Source: Fusarium oxysporum f. sp. lycopersici 4287
Taxonomy: Eukaryota; Ascomycota; Sordariomycetes; Hypocreales; Nectriaceae
Assembly (NCBI RefSeq): GCF_000149955.1
Contig: NC_030992.1
Coordinates: 1,793,099-1,857,098 of the forward strand
Length of the DNA stretch: 64,000 nt
Reading direction: 5' to 3'
Below are positions 11,571-23,005 of the stretch, piece by piece; the first letter of the stretch is position 1, and each line of letters begins with the position of its first letter. The notes below the pieces were generated by a model. The model ran no database searches and was not told the origin of the DNA. It saw only the letters and a program-made list of their open reading frames with translations. A program made the position numbers and the translations under genes.

Positions 11571-12494
11571 ATGGACAGTCCCATGGCAACGGAAACCCTT
11601 GAGCAGATTCAGACACGGCATCGTCGTGAGCTCAAGGACCTGCAAGGCCGCATAACGGGAAAGAAGAAGAATGCCACAAAGAAGACGCGCAAAGGCGTAA
11701 ATGACGAATGTGCAGAGATGGAACGTCAGCTGCGTGAAAAGCAAGCCGCCGAGATTGCCTCTTTGAACAACAGCGATGATAACAACAGCGACGAAGGCGA
11801 CAATACCGCCGCCGAAGCTCAAAACCAGCTCCAGAAAGACATTCTAGTGAAAGAGACCGAGAAGCTCTCTGTCTCAGAACCGGAACAACAGCAACAGCAA
11901 CAGCAGCAGCAGCAGCCGGGAAAGAAGCGCAATCGTCAGAAAGAGCGGCTTGCTCGACGTGCTGCTGAGCAGGAGGCTGAAGCGCAGCGTGCAGAAGAGG
12001 AAGCATCCAGTATGACCAATCACCGAGCCAAGGAGAGCGAATATATGAAGTCGACGTTTGAGAAGCATGGGCTTGTGGAGAAAGATATCGCGCCCGATGG
12101 ACATTGTCTATTTTCAGCGGTGGCGGATCAGCTCGGCCAGAATGACATTCCTCTCGGAGACAGTGACACCAAGGACCCAGCATACAAGACGGTGCGACGA
12201 GTGGCTTCAGAGTATATGTTGGAGCATGGAGACGACTTTGCGCCGTTCCTCGAGGAAGACCTCCAAGACTACGCTCGCAAGATGCGAGATACTGCTGAAT
12301 GGGGCGGCCAGCTTGAGCTCATGGCGCTCGCACGACAGTATAAAGCGGAGATCCGAGTGGTACAAGATGGGCGCCTTGAGCGTATTGGGGAGAAAGAGGG
12401 AGCCGAGTCGGGCAAAACATTATGGTTGGCATACTACAGGCACGGCTACGGCTTGGGAGAGCACTACAACTCTCTCCGAAAGGCACCATCATGA
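11571..12494 (+). CDS. otu2: OTU-family cysteine protease (deubiquitinase), OTUD6/Otu2-like
   Basis: A single exon encodes 307 residues. The N-terminal third is charged and helical (basic KKKNATKKTRK near residues 25-40), followed by an 11-Gln run (about 106-116) and a Lys/Arg/Glu-rich coiled segment. The C-terminal half is an OTU domain. The catalytic block reads APDGHCLFSAVADQ, with Asp176 and Cys179, and the matching His298 lies in GEHYNSL near the C-terminus. This arrangement, a basic coiled N-terminus plus a C-terminal OTU, fits OTUD6B and yeast Otu2, which remove ubiquitin from ribosomal and other substrates. All expected catalytic residues are visible. The gene is convergent with the methyltransferase gene; the two stop codons are 116 bp apart. 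Confidence 0.9.
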   Translation: MDSPMATETLEQIQTRHRRELKDLQGRITGKKKNATKKTRKGVNDECAEMERQLREKQAAEIASLNNSDDNNSDEGDNTAAEAQNQLQKDILVKETEKLSVSEPEQQQQQQQQQQPGKKRNRQKERLARRAAEQEAEAQRAEEEASSMTNHRAKESEYMKSTFEKHGLVEKDIAPDGHCLFSAVADQLGQNDIPLGDSDTKDPAYKTVRRVASEYMLEHGDDFAPFLEEDLQDYARKMRDTAEWGGQLELMALARQYKAEIRVVQDGRLERIGEKEGAESGKTLWLAYYRHGYGLGEHYNSLRKAPS

Positions 12495-12610
12495 GAAGGA
12501 TAAGGAGATCACTTTTGTTCTTGTGCGTACATCGGCGAAAGATCATATGGTGGTTGTTTGGTATCGAGACGTAAAAAAAGGAGATTCGGTGGCCAAACTA
12601 CTCAGCTTGG

Positions 12611-13535
12611 TTATCGACTCCAGACTGAGAGGAAGTCAAGCACTGCGCCATCTGGGCTGGTGCCGGCCTTGTGCGTTCGAGTTGGTTTGAGAAGACTCAG
12701 CCGATGTAGGGCGTCGGCCCAAGGTTTTGAGCAAGGGTCTTCATGGACGGTACCGTCGTCGTTGTATGCAATTTCTTCGCCAGGAGCTGCTAGGAGGGCT
12801 TCATAGAGCTCTGGGGAGACTCCCCATGGGGGACCATTGGCGGACATGGGTTTTGTCGAAGGGAATTCGAGACAGACGAGGCGACCATCATGAGAAAGCA
12901 GCTCGGTCATGCGCTTGGCCCATTTTGGTCTTGCTTCGCGAGGCAGAGCGCATAGAAACTGTACAGTTAGTTGGCTTGCTGAAAAGTAGAGGCGCCCAGG
13001 ATATGTATCAACCCTGGGCTTGAAGAAGTGGAATTACCGTATAATCGTAGATCAGGTCAAACTTGCCATCAGCGCCAGCACCTTTGGCCCAATCTTGTCC
13101 GAAGAAGTCACCAGTAACCCAGTGAATCTTTCCTTTATCCAAACCATCGACAGGTTTGTATAGACCTTCTAACTCGGCTTGCTTTTGGTTCTTGATAGCC
13201 TCCTCCTTTGCAGCAGCACTGAAGTCGAGGCCCCAGACATCATAACCCCACGAGCTCAATAGCAGAACATCATGACCACGCCCGCAACCGGGGACTAGAG
13301 CCTTCTTCTTTTCAATAGCGCCTGTTGAATCTCGGAGGGGATGGCCGCGATGATCATGGTGTTGGGAGGGCGGTACGAGATCAGGTCTTTGAGCGAGGAG
13401 GTCGTGAAGGGCAATGGAGGCGGTTCCGCGGTCCCATGGTGTTAAAGCCTCTCTCCAGCAACTATCCCACTTCTCGCCCTGCTCTGCGAAAGGAACAGTC
13501 GAGATGCGGTCTTCTAAAGGATTTTCGGTAGCCAT
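12611..13535 (-). CDS. TPMT-family S-adenosylmethionine-dependent (thiol) methyltransferase
   Basis: Two exons, 13535-13038 and 12958-12611, give 281 residues; the 79-bp intron begins GTAATT and ends CTAACTGTACAG, phase 0. The SAM-binding motif I, ALVPGCGRGHDVLLL, is at about residues 77-91, followed by the acidic post-I segment YDVWGLDFS. The block spanning the splice, DLIYDYT then FLCALPREARPKWA, is typical of the thiopurine/thiol methyltransferase family. Fungal members methylate small sulfur, halide or other nucleophiles, and the natural substrate cannot be read from the sequence. The N-terminal WDSCW...TPWDRG block is also characteristic and supports the start codon. The protein is complete and lacks a signal peptide, so it is probably cytosolic. 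Confidence 0.88.
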
Positions 13536-14539
13536 TGGCGCTTATGAGGATACGAAAGCGAGACTATGTGGCGGTGACGGAAGGTGAAGAATAAATTTGC
13601 TCGATTTGGGGATACAACTCGAGCCCTTAGATAGCGCGCGTTATGAGGTGAGGGGGAGGGTCCTGTCGGCTCGGGATGGATCGATATAAGTTCGGGATGG
13701 AATAGGATGGTGGGGTTAGACAATGACGAAAGAGGGACGTTTGTGGAGAGCTATGAAAGCTGTGGAGGTTAGCAATCGATATCAGTAATTACAGAAGTGT
13801 GACTTTGTTTGAGGTAAGTAATGTAGTTGAGACTCTGAGGTTGGAGATGAAAAGGCAGAATCAAATTATTTTTCATTTGGTCGCGTGCGTTACTCAAGTT
13901 TCGGAAGGAGAAGGAGTGAGAGACACTTTGTACGGACATCCGGAGTAGGCACTCTTCTAGCGTGTGCGCTAGGTAAATGTGGAAGGCACCTAAATACCTA
14001 ACTTTACGCTCTAAGCAGTTGCTGTTTCTTATGAATGATTAGGTAAGGTAGGTAGATATGGTGCCCTTCATGTAAGATGTTGACGGGCGAAACAATGGTT
14101 GACGCCATGATGTCTTATGAATGATGGTGGGGGGTTTGAAAAACGTCAATGGCTATGTCTCTCAGTCTTGAAGTATGAGCCTCAGCTGCAACGTAAGGTA
14201 TAGGCAATTATGAAACACACCTAATGTAGACGGGGCGGAAATTGATGTATAGATATGAGTGGTATGGTCAGCCTGTTCCCTGCTTGATCAATGACTTGCA
14301 TGAATAGGCTGGTACAAATGGCACACGCGAGCAACTGCAGTCATATCTGTGGTTGCACACTCATGCCGTGTAACGACACACGACAAAGCATCTGCAGTAA
14401 CAAATGCTCACGATACTGAGTAGAGTGATGGGAAGATCAATATAGTAATTAAATACATAAAAGCAAACAAGCAATTTACTCAAACAGAACTGACCTATAA
14501 TACAGATACTCAACTCACCTATTTCGGCATACCCAATCA
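13536..14539. other. Intergenic region with imperfect hairpin and direct repeat
   Basis: No gene. GAAGGCACC (13982-13990) pairs imperfectly with GGTGCCCTTC (14060-14069), and the 13-mer TCTTATGAATGAT occurs at 14027-14039 and 14113-14125. This might be a degenerate miniature element. Confidence 0.4.
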
Positions 14540-16315
14540 TCAACTCGCTTTCTTAGCATCTGGTTCAACCGACCTCTTGAAGATCGCCGTGAATTTGGCC
14601 CACACAACTCCCAAAGAACTCCATCCGCGAGGTCTCTCAGTGCTGTCACTATCTTGGTCGAGGGCCCCGAGAAGTGCAATGAGAAATTCATCATCATTGG
14701 CTGAGTTCTTGTGAGCCTCTGCAGGCTCCTTGGAGATTTTGTCCTTCATGTTACCACACAATTCTTTGAATTTATTGCGGAATCCACTTTTGTTCACCTC
14801 TAAGGGTGGTTCCAGTTCCTTTGAAGTACCCGCGGATGCGGCGAGTGCTTCTGGCTGGCTTGACGACACGTCAACCTGGCCCTGTCTTGAGTGTATATCA
14901 ACCGTAGCTTCAGGGACTACAGTATGTGTAATCGTCAAAGATTCAGCATCAGTGACATGGCCCGGGATCCCATAAGACTCTTCGTTCCTTTGGAATGACT
15001 CGAGGGTGACGTTGCACATGTTCTTCACCATGGCTCTCCCTTCATCCGAGAGCTTTCCATTCTCCTTCAACTCATAAGCAGGCCTTCGTAAAAAGCCCTC
15101 CATGACCTTGACTGTGCCCACGATAGCCTCTTCACGTCCTTCGAACCAATCGTTGTGCCCTTTGCCGCATTTTTTACACTTGTTGACCCGCACATTGATG
15201 TCCCTGAGAAACAAGTGCGCCAGTCTGTGGGCTTTGAGGGCACCGTTGAATAAATTGTGAGATTCATAGATGGGCTTGGTCTCACACGATGAGCCGTAGC
15301 AGTTGTTGGGCCGTGATAGACTTGTGTTGACAGTAGTAGCGGTCCATCCAATCTTGAACATATCCTTTTCTTCCTTGTGCTTCAGGACATACACTTTGCC
15401 CTCTCGCACCTGTGCATGCGTGAGAGGCTTCCTTAATTCCCTGATGATGGCGGATTTATCGCTCAAGGTTCCGTTCCTCTTTATCCCAAGTTCACTAAAC
15501 TGCGGGTGGGCGAGTCGTGGCTCATCATCCGAATCATTCTCATCTATAACTGTATCGTCTACGATGGTTTCCACGATGTCGGGTTGTTCGGCGGCAACAT
15601 CTTGCCTGGAATGAATAGGGAGCCACTTTGGAGGCTCTCTGGGGGATATGACATTCACCTCGGTGATGTTTTCCACAACGTTATCTGACCGGCCAACATC
15701 AGCAGCCTTGTCAGGGATCGAAATGATGCCGAGTGCCAATGGGGGAATATAACTTGGGCTCTCGTCAGATGTTGACATGTCTTCAATCGTTGGAAGAGGG
15801 CTGTGATGGTTCATCCTGCTGGGGGTGCCTAGGATGAAACTGTCAAAGCTGGAAGCCGGACTTTTTTCTGGGGTTGTTGGTGTGCCATCTTCGACAAGAG
15901 GACTTGAGAGAGGTGTATCGTATCCCACAGTAGGCGATTCGAAGACTTGATTCTGAGTCGGTGTGCCAGGTAGCGACACTTCAGATGAAGTGTAAACCGA
16001 GTTCTCAATTCGGGACCTTTTCCAGTCATCAAAGCGCCCTTGAAGGGAATTTTTCGAATTATGCCTCTTGCATTGAATCAACGGGAGAAATTGTTTAACT
16101 GTCGAGTAGAACTCGAACTCGTTCGAAAGTGTTTCCTTTTTCATCAATTCTTTCCATATGTTCTTGGCATCGATTTCCTTCCCCTTAGTGCCAGTCCTGC
16201 AATTAGCAGCATGGCATTTTTTAAAGTTAGGAAAGTTGGGATCATCATCAGAGGGAGAAAGTTTGACAAGAGTGCTCAGCTCCTTGAACACAGGTTGCTC
16301 AGAAAGAGTGGCCAT
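14540..16315 (-). CDS. T5orf172/DUF1766 (GIY-YIG-like) domain protein
   Basis: A single exon encodes 591 residues from the ATG at 16315. The N-terminus has a CysX4Cys (residues 34, 39) and a CysX2His (82, 85) around a helical stretch, a probable small zinc site seen before GIY-YIG domains in related fungal proteins. A long acidic, Ser/Pro-rich linker follows. Residues about 306-395 match the T5orf172 domain: GKVYVLKHK, MFKIGW (K321-I-G), LSRPNNC, then KAHRLAHLFL and a CKKCGKGHNDWFEG end (C380, C383, H387). The family is related to GIY-YIG nucleases and is common, with unknown roles, in filamentous fungi. The usual Glu of the [V/A]E-x-L-x-H helix appears replaced by His363, so activity is doubtful. 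The C-terminus is disordered and basic. Confidence 0.75.
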   Translation of the reverse strand: MATLSEQPVFKELSTLVKLSPSDDDPNFPNFKKCHAANCRTGTKGKEIDAKNIWKELMKKETLSNEFEFYSTVKQFLPLIQCKRHNSKNSLQGRFDDWKRSRIENSVYTSSEVSLPGTPTQNQVFESPTVGYDTPLSSPLVEDGTPTTPEKSPASSFDSFILGTPSRMNHHSPLPTIEDMSTSDESPSYIPPLALGIISIPDKAADVGRSDNVVENITEVNVISPREPPKWLPIHSRQDVAAEQPDIVETIVDDTVIDENDSDDEPRLAHPQFSELGIKRNGTLSDKSAIIRELRKPLTHAQVREGKVYVLKHKEEKDMFKIGWTATTVNTSLSRPNNCYGSSCETKPIYESHNLFNGALKAHRLAHLFLRDINVRVNKCKKCGKGHNDWFEGREEAIVGTVKVMEGFLRRPAYELKENGKLSDEGRAMVKNMCNVTLESFQRNEESYGIPGHVTDAESLTITHTVVPEATVDIHSRQGQVDVSSSQPEALAASAGTSKELEPPLEVNKSGFRNKFKELCGNMKDKISKEPAEAHKNSANDDEFLIALLGALDQDSDSTERPRGWSSLGVVWAKFTAIFKRSVEPDAKKAS

Positions 16316-18406
16316 TTTGATTTGAACAGTTGAGACACTCAACCCGGATTCATTGCTGTGCCTATGGACGGTCTATTAACTATGGAAAGTCAAATGGCTG
16401 GGAGCTCTGCTTGCAAGGGGTTTGAAACTGAATACCAGGATCAAGATACTCAGCCTCGAGAATCAAGTTGTTGGTTCGACTCGCTATGTTGCGAAGTCAT
16501 GGTATGATCATGGTTTATATGCAGTTGGTTGTGTCCTGCAGACGGAAGGATTTCCCCGGGTCAGAATAGGAAATGGATGCACCAAAGCTGAAAAGTGTTG
16601 AAACGTCAGGGGCATACTTGTCAAGGGTATCCAACGCTCGAGCCTCATGAAGACATTATCAGCCTTCCAGATGGCCTTGTCTATCTGTATAGCAGAGTTT
16701 CAGTTTATGTAAGGTAGTGTGTGACCTCCACGCTCCTAGCCACCATCTTTGATGAGATGGAGGGTTACAGCACCTAATCCTTCCGGCAGGGAGATCCAGA
16801 TAGACACGGAGTTGACCGATACACAGCCTTGCTACCTTGTTAGGTCTCTGCTGTGCCGTCCAAGAACCTCAGTCAAGTGCGGGGGGCCTCACGGTGACCA
16901 GACTTGGATAAGAGAAAAGTGAGGCGATAGGGGAACTTTTGAGATAAATCTCGATGTTCTGATATCCTGGCGACTCTGAATTTGCGGCACACGGAGGGGA
17001 GTTGCATCGTGGTGTCGTTTCAGTTGCAACCTCTTCGCCTGTCGGCGGCTTGAATCTTGATGTTGAGCCTGGGTTTGGATATTGACCATTGCTCCCAAGC
17101 TCTGTCCCGTAGCAGGATAAACCCATGTTAAGCGAGCAATGTCATCTCGAGCGCATGCTTTCAACTGCGCTATTGACGACAGTAAACGGCTGAATGTAAG
17201 ATACAAGTATTGCTGGTAGCTTTGCCTGAACAGTGGAGCTGACCGGGTGCCAAGTGAAAGTGCCCAAGAAGCTGGATAGACTACAAATGAGCTCACGTGC
17301 ATTTGGTTCAGAAAGGCCAGAAAGAAGTGCCCGGCAGATGTACCTGCCTCGGAGGCACAAGCTCAAGTCCAACACAGATTTGACATTGCATCACACTTCA
17401 GTCAAGAAAATCAAGTAGGCAGGTACTGTAAATGGCTGTCTCATCTCATTGTAGTACTGGGAGTATCTATCCATGCAGCTCATTCCCATTATAGCCGTAG
17501 CATTTTAGTGTAAGATCATGAGTAATGCAAAAAAAAAAAGAACAACCTGCCCGTGGTATATATATTATCACATCCAATCATCCATCTATGTGGTAGCAGT
17601 AGCAACATAGAATTATTCCATCGCAGAAGTGGAGAGAGAAAACAAAAAAAACATGTGGGGTCGTTCATGTGCCTCCATTTTTGAACCAAACGCCATAACC
17701 CCCGGATGTTCGCTGTTATGAACGATTAAAAAAAAGGAATACATGTGTCGAAAGCAAGAAATGCAATGGAGATGCTGTTGATATGACGACAGTCCCCGGT
17801 TGCGCCTTTGTCGGTTGTTTGCAGAGAAGAAACCGAGCCGAGGATGGCGGCCGATCAGAAGAATGGAGGCTTAAACTTGCTTCGTCGGATAAAAAGCCGT
17901 CAATTGCGTCAGCGCCAAACGGAAATACGGTAGCCTCGCGGTGGTTCCCGGCCCGACAATCCCACGTTAAATCAGGTAGAACAGCCGATACTTTGGGTCG
18001 GATCAAGGGCCGAATGGACATGAATGAGGCCCACTTCAGATGCGCGAGTGAGTTAAATCGTTATCATCGTCGGGAAAACACATGCCGAAAGATGCCATCG
18101 AACCACTTTCAATAATACAAGAGAAGTATTCATCGATAAGGGTTGCCTCGGGTCGAGTTCAGTTGTCAAAAGACAAAGAATGTGAATAAGGCATTGGTGA
18201 GGCGTGATTGGTGAAATGCGATAAGCCAAACATGCCACAGTCGCATAAATCCCCCAATGACATCTTGCAGTGATTCGCGGAGCTGAATAGGCTGTTGCTG
18301 TCGAGACAGGCATGATTGTCGCTTCTGTTTCTGGTTTTTCTTTTTCCTGTCATCGCCCTTGGTAGAAGGGAGAACGTGGCCAACGTAACCGAAAGAGGGC
18401 AGTCCC
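16316..18406. other. Intergenic region, no supported gene
   Basis: Short overlapping ORFs on both strands, none with a recognisable domain or convincing splice structure. Contains A-rich runs around 17529-17540 and 17640-17650. Confidence 0.45.
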
Positions 18407-18607
18407 CTACAGGCCACACTCTTCAAAGTCGCGTATCATGATGGCCATTTGCGCCCGCTTGGCAGCCTCGGCAATGAGTGTGAAGTCCTGGAGAAAGGCG
18501 TCGGTTGAAGGACCGCTACCCTGAGCGGGAGCAGGTTGAGGGACCATCTGTACAGAAGGAGACTGCTGAGCCGAGGAGTTGGAAGTTGAGCTGGAGGGAG
18601 CGTCCAT
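18407..18607 (-). CDS. Small Ser/Gln-rich protein with C-terminal amphipathic helix, unknown function
   Basis: 66 residues from the ATG at 18607. The N-terminal half is low-complexity Ser/Pro/Gln. The C-terminal part, DAFLQDFTLIAEAAKRAQMA followed by IMIRDFEECGL, is a regular amphipathic helix that looks conserved in kind among filamentous ascomycetes, although I cannot name the family. There is no signal peptide or membrane segment. The upstream 400 bp is CT/CA-rich and could be a leader. It may be a regulatory peptide or a binding helix; the function is unknown. Confidence 0.55.
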   Translation of the reverse strand: MDAPSSSTSNSSAQQSPSVQMVPQPAPAQGSGPSTDAFLQDFTLIAEAAKRAQMAIMIRDFEECGL

Positions 18608-21475
18608 TATGATAGTTGATGATGTTGATGATGAGATAGTGACGGACAATGTTGGTATAAGCGAGCGAGTCCAGGTGTTGGTGAGAGGAGGGACAGATAT
18701 ATAAGATAGAGGAGAAGGTCGAGGGAGAAGAATGCGGGAATGGGGTGGAATATGTATCCGTGAGGTTAGGCAGCCAAGAAATAAAGATACAGTAGCACAG
18801 TGACAGTTGATAAACTACTGTATGTGTGTGCGTAGGATGATGTGGAGGTGGGTGTGCTGTCGGCCCTGGCCTGTATATATGCTTATGACCGTAAAGGTAG
18901 GAAGCACAGGTGTTGCGTGGGGTAAAATGACGGGATGTCACTCTCTTGTTCCCCTTTGGTCTGTTCTCAAGAATATCGACTTGTTTCACACGCTTGCTGC
19001 CACCTCTTTCTGCAGTGTGACGTTCCGGTAATGGATGTACACTCTGGAAGTTGGCACGAGTGGTGACGTTCTTGACAACCTCTCCCTAAACGTTTGATTT
19101 TAGGTGTGGTTGATGTATTAGGCTGATGCCGCAAACAGTTGGGTGTGCTGAAGACCCGCTTGTTAGGTGTTGACCTCTTATTCTGGCTGCGCTACAGAAC
19201 AGTAAAGGGCCGAGTGTCTGGGGACAGGATGCAATCAAATCAAATCAAATCGTGAACGGAGACGGAGACGCCGAAGTGTGGAGGAGGCAACGAGATGATA
19301 GAGAGACTCAAGAATTCGCGAGTAGGTATTTATAATAGTGGAAGATACCGCCCTCAGTCAAATCGACTGAAGCCGAGGAAACCAAGATAGGCCAGGGTAA
19401 GGTATCAAATGGATGGCACCACAGATTGTGACTGTGACTACCAATTGTTCATTTACATTTATCCGCAAGTACCGACCGTCATCCGCACGGTAACACTGGC
19501 AAAAAGCCCCAAGGTTACATGCAGCAGTAGACAACTGTTCTGTTCCTAGATCCTAGATAATCGCTCGGCGGGGCAGAAGATGGAACCGAGAGAAAACAAA
19601 AAGAAGTCTTCTCTGCATTACCGCAACTCGGCCTTATGCCCGGGAGCTAACCAGAGCTAGGAACTGGGGTCTAATTTACCTTACCTATGGATATCATGTC
19701 CCAGTGGATCTGGGGTGCAAGTGGGAGATGTGGGATCTCAGACCCAACTTTTCTTCTTCTTTTTTTTTCTCCCTCTTGGTCGATCTGCCTTGTCATGGGA
19801 GCATTGGAGTCATTTTTGGTTCAAGGAGTGGAAACAAGAGACCCTGAAAAAGACCGAGAGAAACTAATAAACTAATGCGAATAATAACAAGACGCTACTG
19901 TAGTAGCATCATGACACCGCATGAGATTGGATCGAGCCCTATGTGCATTATTATCGCCGCACTGCGGGCATCCTGCACCGCTTAGACACTCACCGCTCGT
20001 CTCATCTAATCAATTACATACCTACTACCTATCCTCTCTTCTCTTCTTTTTAGCCGTGATGCGTTGAAACCTTCTCGGCTCGGCATCTGTTTTATTATTC
20101 GTACAAGCGCCCACCAATCATTGGACCCTTGGACACAGATAGCGTGGGGTGTGTCTTGTGTCCCCCAATCCCCAATCCCCAATCTCTGAAAATCGAGACA
20201 ATGTTGGCTGGCTTAATACCAAGCTCTTTGCAACTTCTCCAGTGATAAGCAGGATCGTCAGGAATAAGAGGTCATGTTATGAAAAGAGTATTCTATGGTA
20301 CGATAACCCCAGTATTCTTGTTATTCAGGGACTCTTGGTATTTGCTTTTATAAAGTATTGATCTGCAGTGTTACCTCATCCTGCCTGCATATTCCATGCA
20401 GGTTATTTGTGCTCAGTCAGGAACAAATAAGGTGATTCTTCTTCTTTTTGATGCAGCAAGAAACCATCTCACAACATCTAACCGGTCCGTTCAGCCTATC
20501 TGTATCTGCCCAACACCAAAACAGCTTGAGAATACTCCCAAGTCTCTCATGACCTAACTCTTTAGCGAGCCTCAGTCCGAGATAAGGGTCCGCATCAGAA
20601 CCACTACAGTCTAGCTCAAGCCCGGGTTCTTTCGGAATTGGGTTTTCAGTTGGTGCGCTTGGCTCTTATAGTGGAGATCCCGAACTTTCCCCTTCTCTAG
20701 TTAGAACCAGAAAAAATCACGACAGGGACGCCGGAGAATCTGCTCACTATGAACCAATTCTCCATTTTGCGCGGCTCTGTCGGACATCATTCACCGATGC
20801 TACCACTTCGTCTGCCCTGCCTCGGGCCTCTGATCCGTCAGGTCTGGCCTGCGATCATAAAACGTCAGCCCAGAATTCAACGTTAGCATAGAGGTGGATA
20901 TCTCAAACCCTTGATAGAGCCGCTCTTGCGGAGCCAGTATTGAACCGTAGTTGACCACCTTACTAGACTACCTCAAGAGGTGTAGTGTCCGAGGCGCTTC
21001 TACAAGCCGACTAAAGCGGATTAAAGGACATTGCAGCCGCTGTTGAGACCTCGGTCTTCAAATGATGGCGTAATTTGACGCAAGCTCATGAATCGTGTAC
21101 GGGATCTTCATCCCATATCGAATATCATGACATAACGTTCTAGTTTTACGGGGTATTTGACACTACCAGTTTGCATCATGAAACAACATGACAGGTGAAT
21201 AAGCAATTCCAAGCCATTATGAGGTTATTTTCGACGCAAATGAGGGAGAGAAACGGTTTATTGGTTCTCTCCCTGTTAATTATTTCATCATTCCCTCCGT
21301 CTTCCCCGGCCTTTGGCATGCTCTCTTCCGGGGAAAGATACGTATACTCCCGATCCGGGGTTTTGCCCGCCGCGCCGATCCGTCCTCCGGCCTGTAGCTA
21401 AAGCTTCAACCTCCAACCACAAGAAAAAAAATACACAAAGCCCACCGAGACACAGCCAACAACCCCGGATTCGCC
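18608..21475. other. Long intergenic region
   Basis: No gene is supported in 2.9 kb. Visible low-complexity elements are AATCA repeats at 19233-19251, a T-rich run near 19753-19772, and CCCCAAT repeats near 20162-20183. The final 200 bp is the probable promoter and leader of the metaxin-like gene. Confidence 0.45.
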
Positions 21476-22455
21476 ATGACGTCTACCGTCGACTCTCCAC
21501 AGTCGAATCGCTGGTTTGTCGTCCCGGGCCCCATTCGAAACCTGTTCAACCACTTTCCCCTTCACGTATACAGCCCCGAAGACCTCCCCGTAAGGTCCCC
21601 CGCCAGCGTGCGCCAACGACCGGCCTTATATGTTTTTGTGGCAGATGAAGATGCTTTGACAGGGAAGCCGAGCTATAATCCTTCATGTCTGAAGTGGCAG
21701 GTGTGTTTTTAGTCGAGGGACACGAGTCGATAGAGGCATTGTGCTAATGCTATCTCGACAGACTGTGTTGAGAATCGCTGGTATTGACTTCGATATCGTA
21801 CCTTCGAATAACCACGCCTCGCCCTCAGGCGCATTGCCTTTTCTCCTGCCACCGGCGTCGCAAGTTTCGAAACCCCTTACTGGCGAAAAGATTCACAAAT
21901 ACGTTCGCGAGCACGCTGTCCGTGAGCTACCCAGCATCACATCACCCCGCCTTGAAGCCTACCAAGCTCTCCTGACACAAAATATCCGACCAGCTTGGGT
22001 ATGTAAATCACTGTCATATAATTGGAATGTATGCTAATATGGTATAGCTATATGTTCTCTACCTCCTACCCGCCAATGCCTCTCTCCTCAAAAGCCTCTA
22101 CCTTCCTTCCTCGATGCTCCTTCGCGCCCCTCTCCACCAGACACTCCACGCCGCGGCCACTTCCGAAATACTCAAGACAATACGACGCGCGACCATCTCA
22201 CCGTCGCAACTTCTAGCTGACGCCACAACTGCCCTGCGAGCACTATCATCCCTACTAGGAGAGGATAAATGGTTCTTTGGTGTTGATGGGCCGGGCTTGT
22301 TTGATGCAGACGTGTTTGCATACACCTATCTGATAGACGATAATGCTCTTGCTTGGCAGGACAAGTCATTGAGTCAGTGCTTGGGAGGACTGGATAATTT
22401 GAAGAGGCACAAGGAACGGCTATACAAAAAGTGCTGGGGGGTGGACAAATTGTGA
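21476..22455 (+). CDS. Metaxin/Tom37-family mitochondrial outer membrane protein (SAM complex type)
   Basis: Three exons, 21476-21700, 21762-21998 and 22048-22455, give 289 residues; the introns of 61 and 49 bp are both phase 0 with GCTAAT branch sites. The N-terminal part has a glutaredoxin-like fold signature, with PALYVFVADED, SCLKWQTVLRIAGIDFDIVP and SNNHASPSGALPFLLP, as in metaxin and Sam35/Sam37 proteins. The C-terminal half is the GST-C-like helical part, with the conserved FFGVDGPGLFDADVFAYTYL block near residues 232-250. Such proteins sit on the mitochondrial surface and help the SAM complex insert beta-barrel proteins. I see no strong C-terminal transmembrane helix. Whether it is Sam35 or Sam37/metaxin is not settled. 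Confidence 0.8.
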
Positions 22456-23005
22456 ATCTATCAGGATGCTCATTATCCAGGAGGATAGTTTCATCCCATC
22501 GTCGTAGAGAAGACGAGACACGGGCTGTATAAATATGTACTATATATATCACAAAGGAACTGGCAAAGGAAAATAGATACGGCCAAGCAGCCAGCTCAGA
22601 ATCCCGTGCCTGGTAGAATATGCTGAAAATCGATTTACCACTGATCGTCGACACTGGTCTTATCTATGTGCTGGGCATTGTACAACCCGCCGTTCTTTGC
22701 CTGCAAGAGGGGAGTTGTTGACCTATTATCCATGAACCCATCCCCAATCCCTTCACCCGTCTATAAGAGTTCATTAGGAACACAGAACCTTCATACGAAA
22801 TGCTTTGTATCGACAAAGTGCCACTCCTGAACGAGCACAGTATCTTACAGGCTCGTGTGGTAAGAAGTGAGCAGAAATAGAAAACAAGATACAAGAGAAA
22901 CTCCATACTAATAGCATTACCCTTTAGAACGCCGATGACCATAAACCCCCAAGAATGCAAACCGACAATGAGGCAAAAATAGCAGGCATGTCGGCGACGG
23001 TGGAA
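22456..23005. other. Convergent 3' space between the metaxin-like and vid30 genes
   Basis: 550 bp between two stop codons on opposite strands. No ORF or repeat is supported; it probably carries both 3' untranslated regions. Confidence 0.5.
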
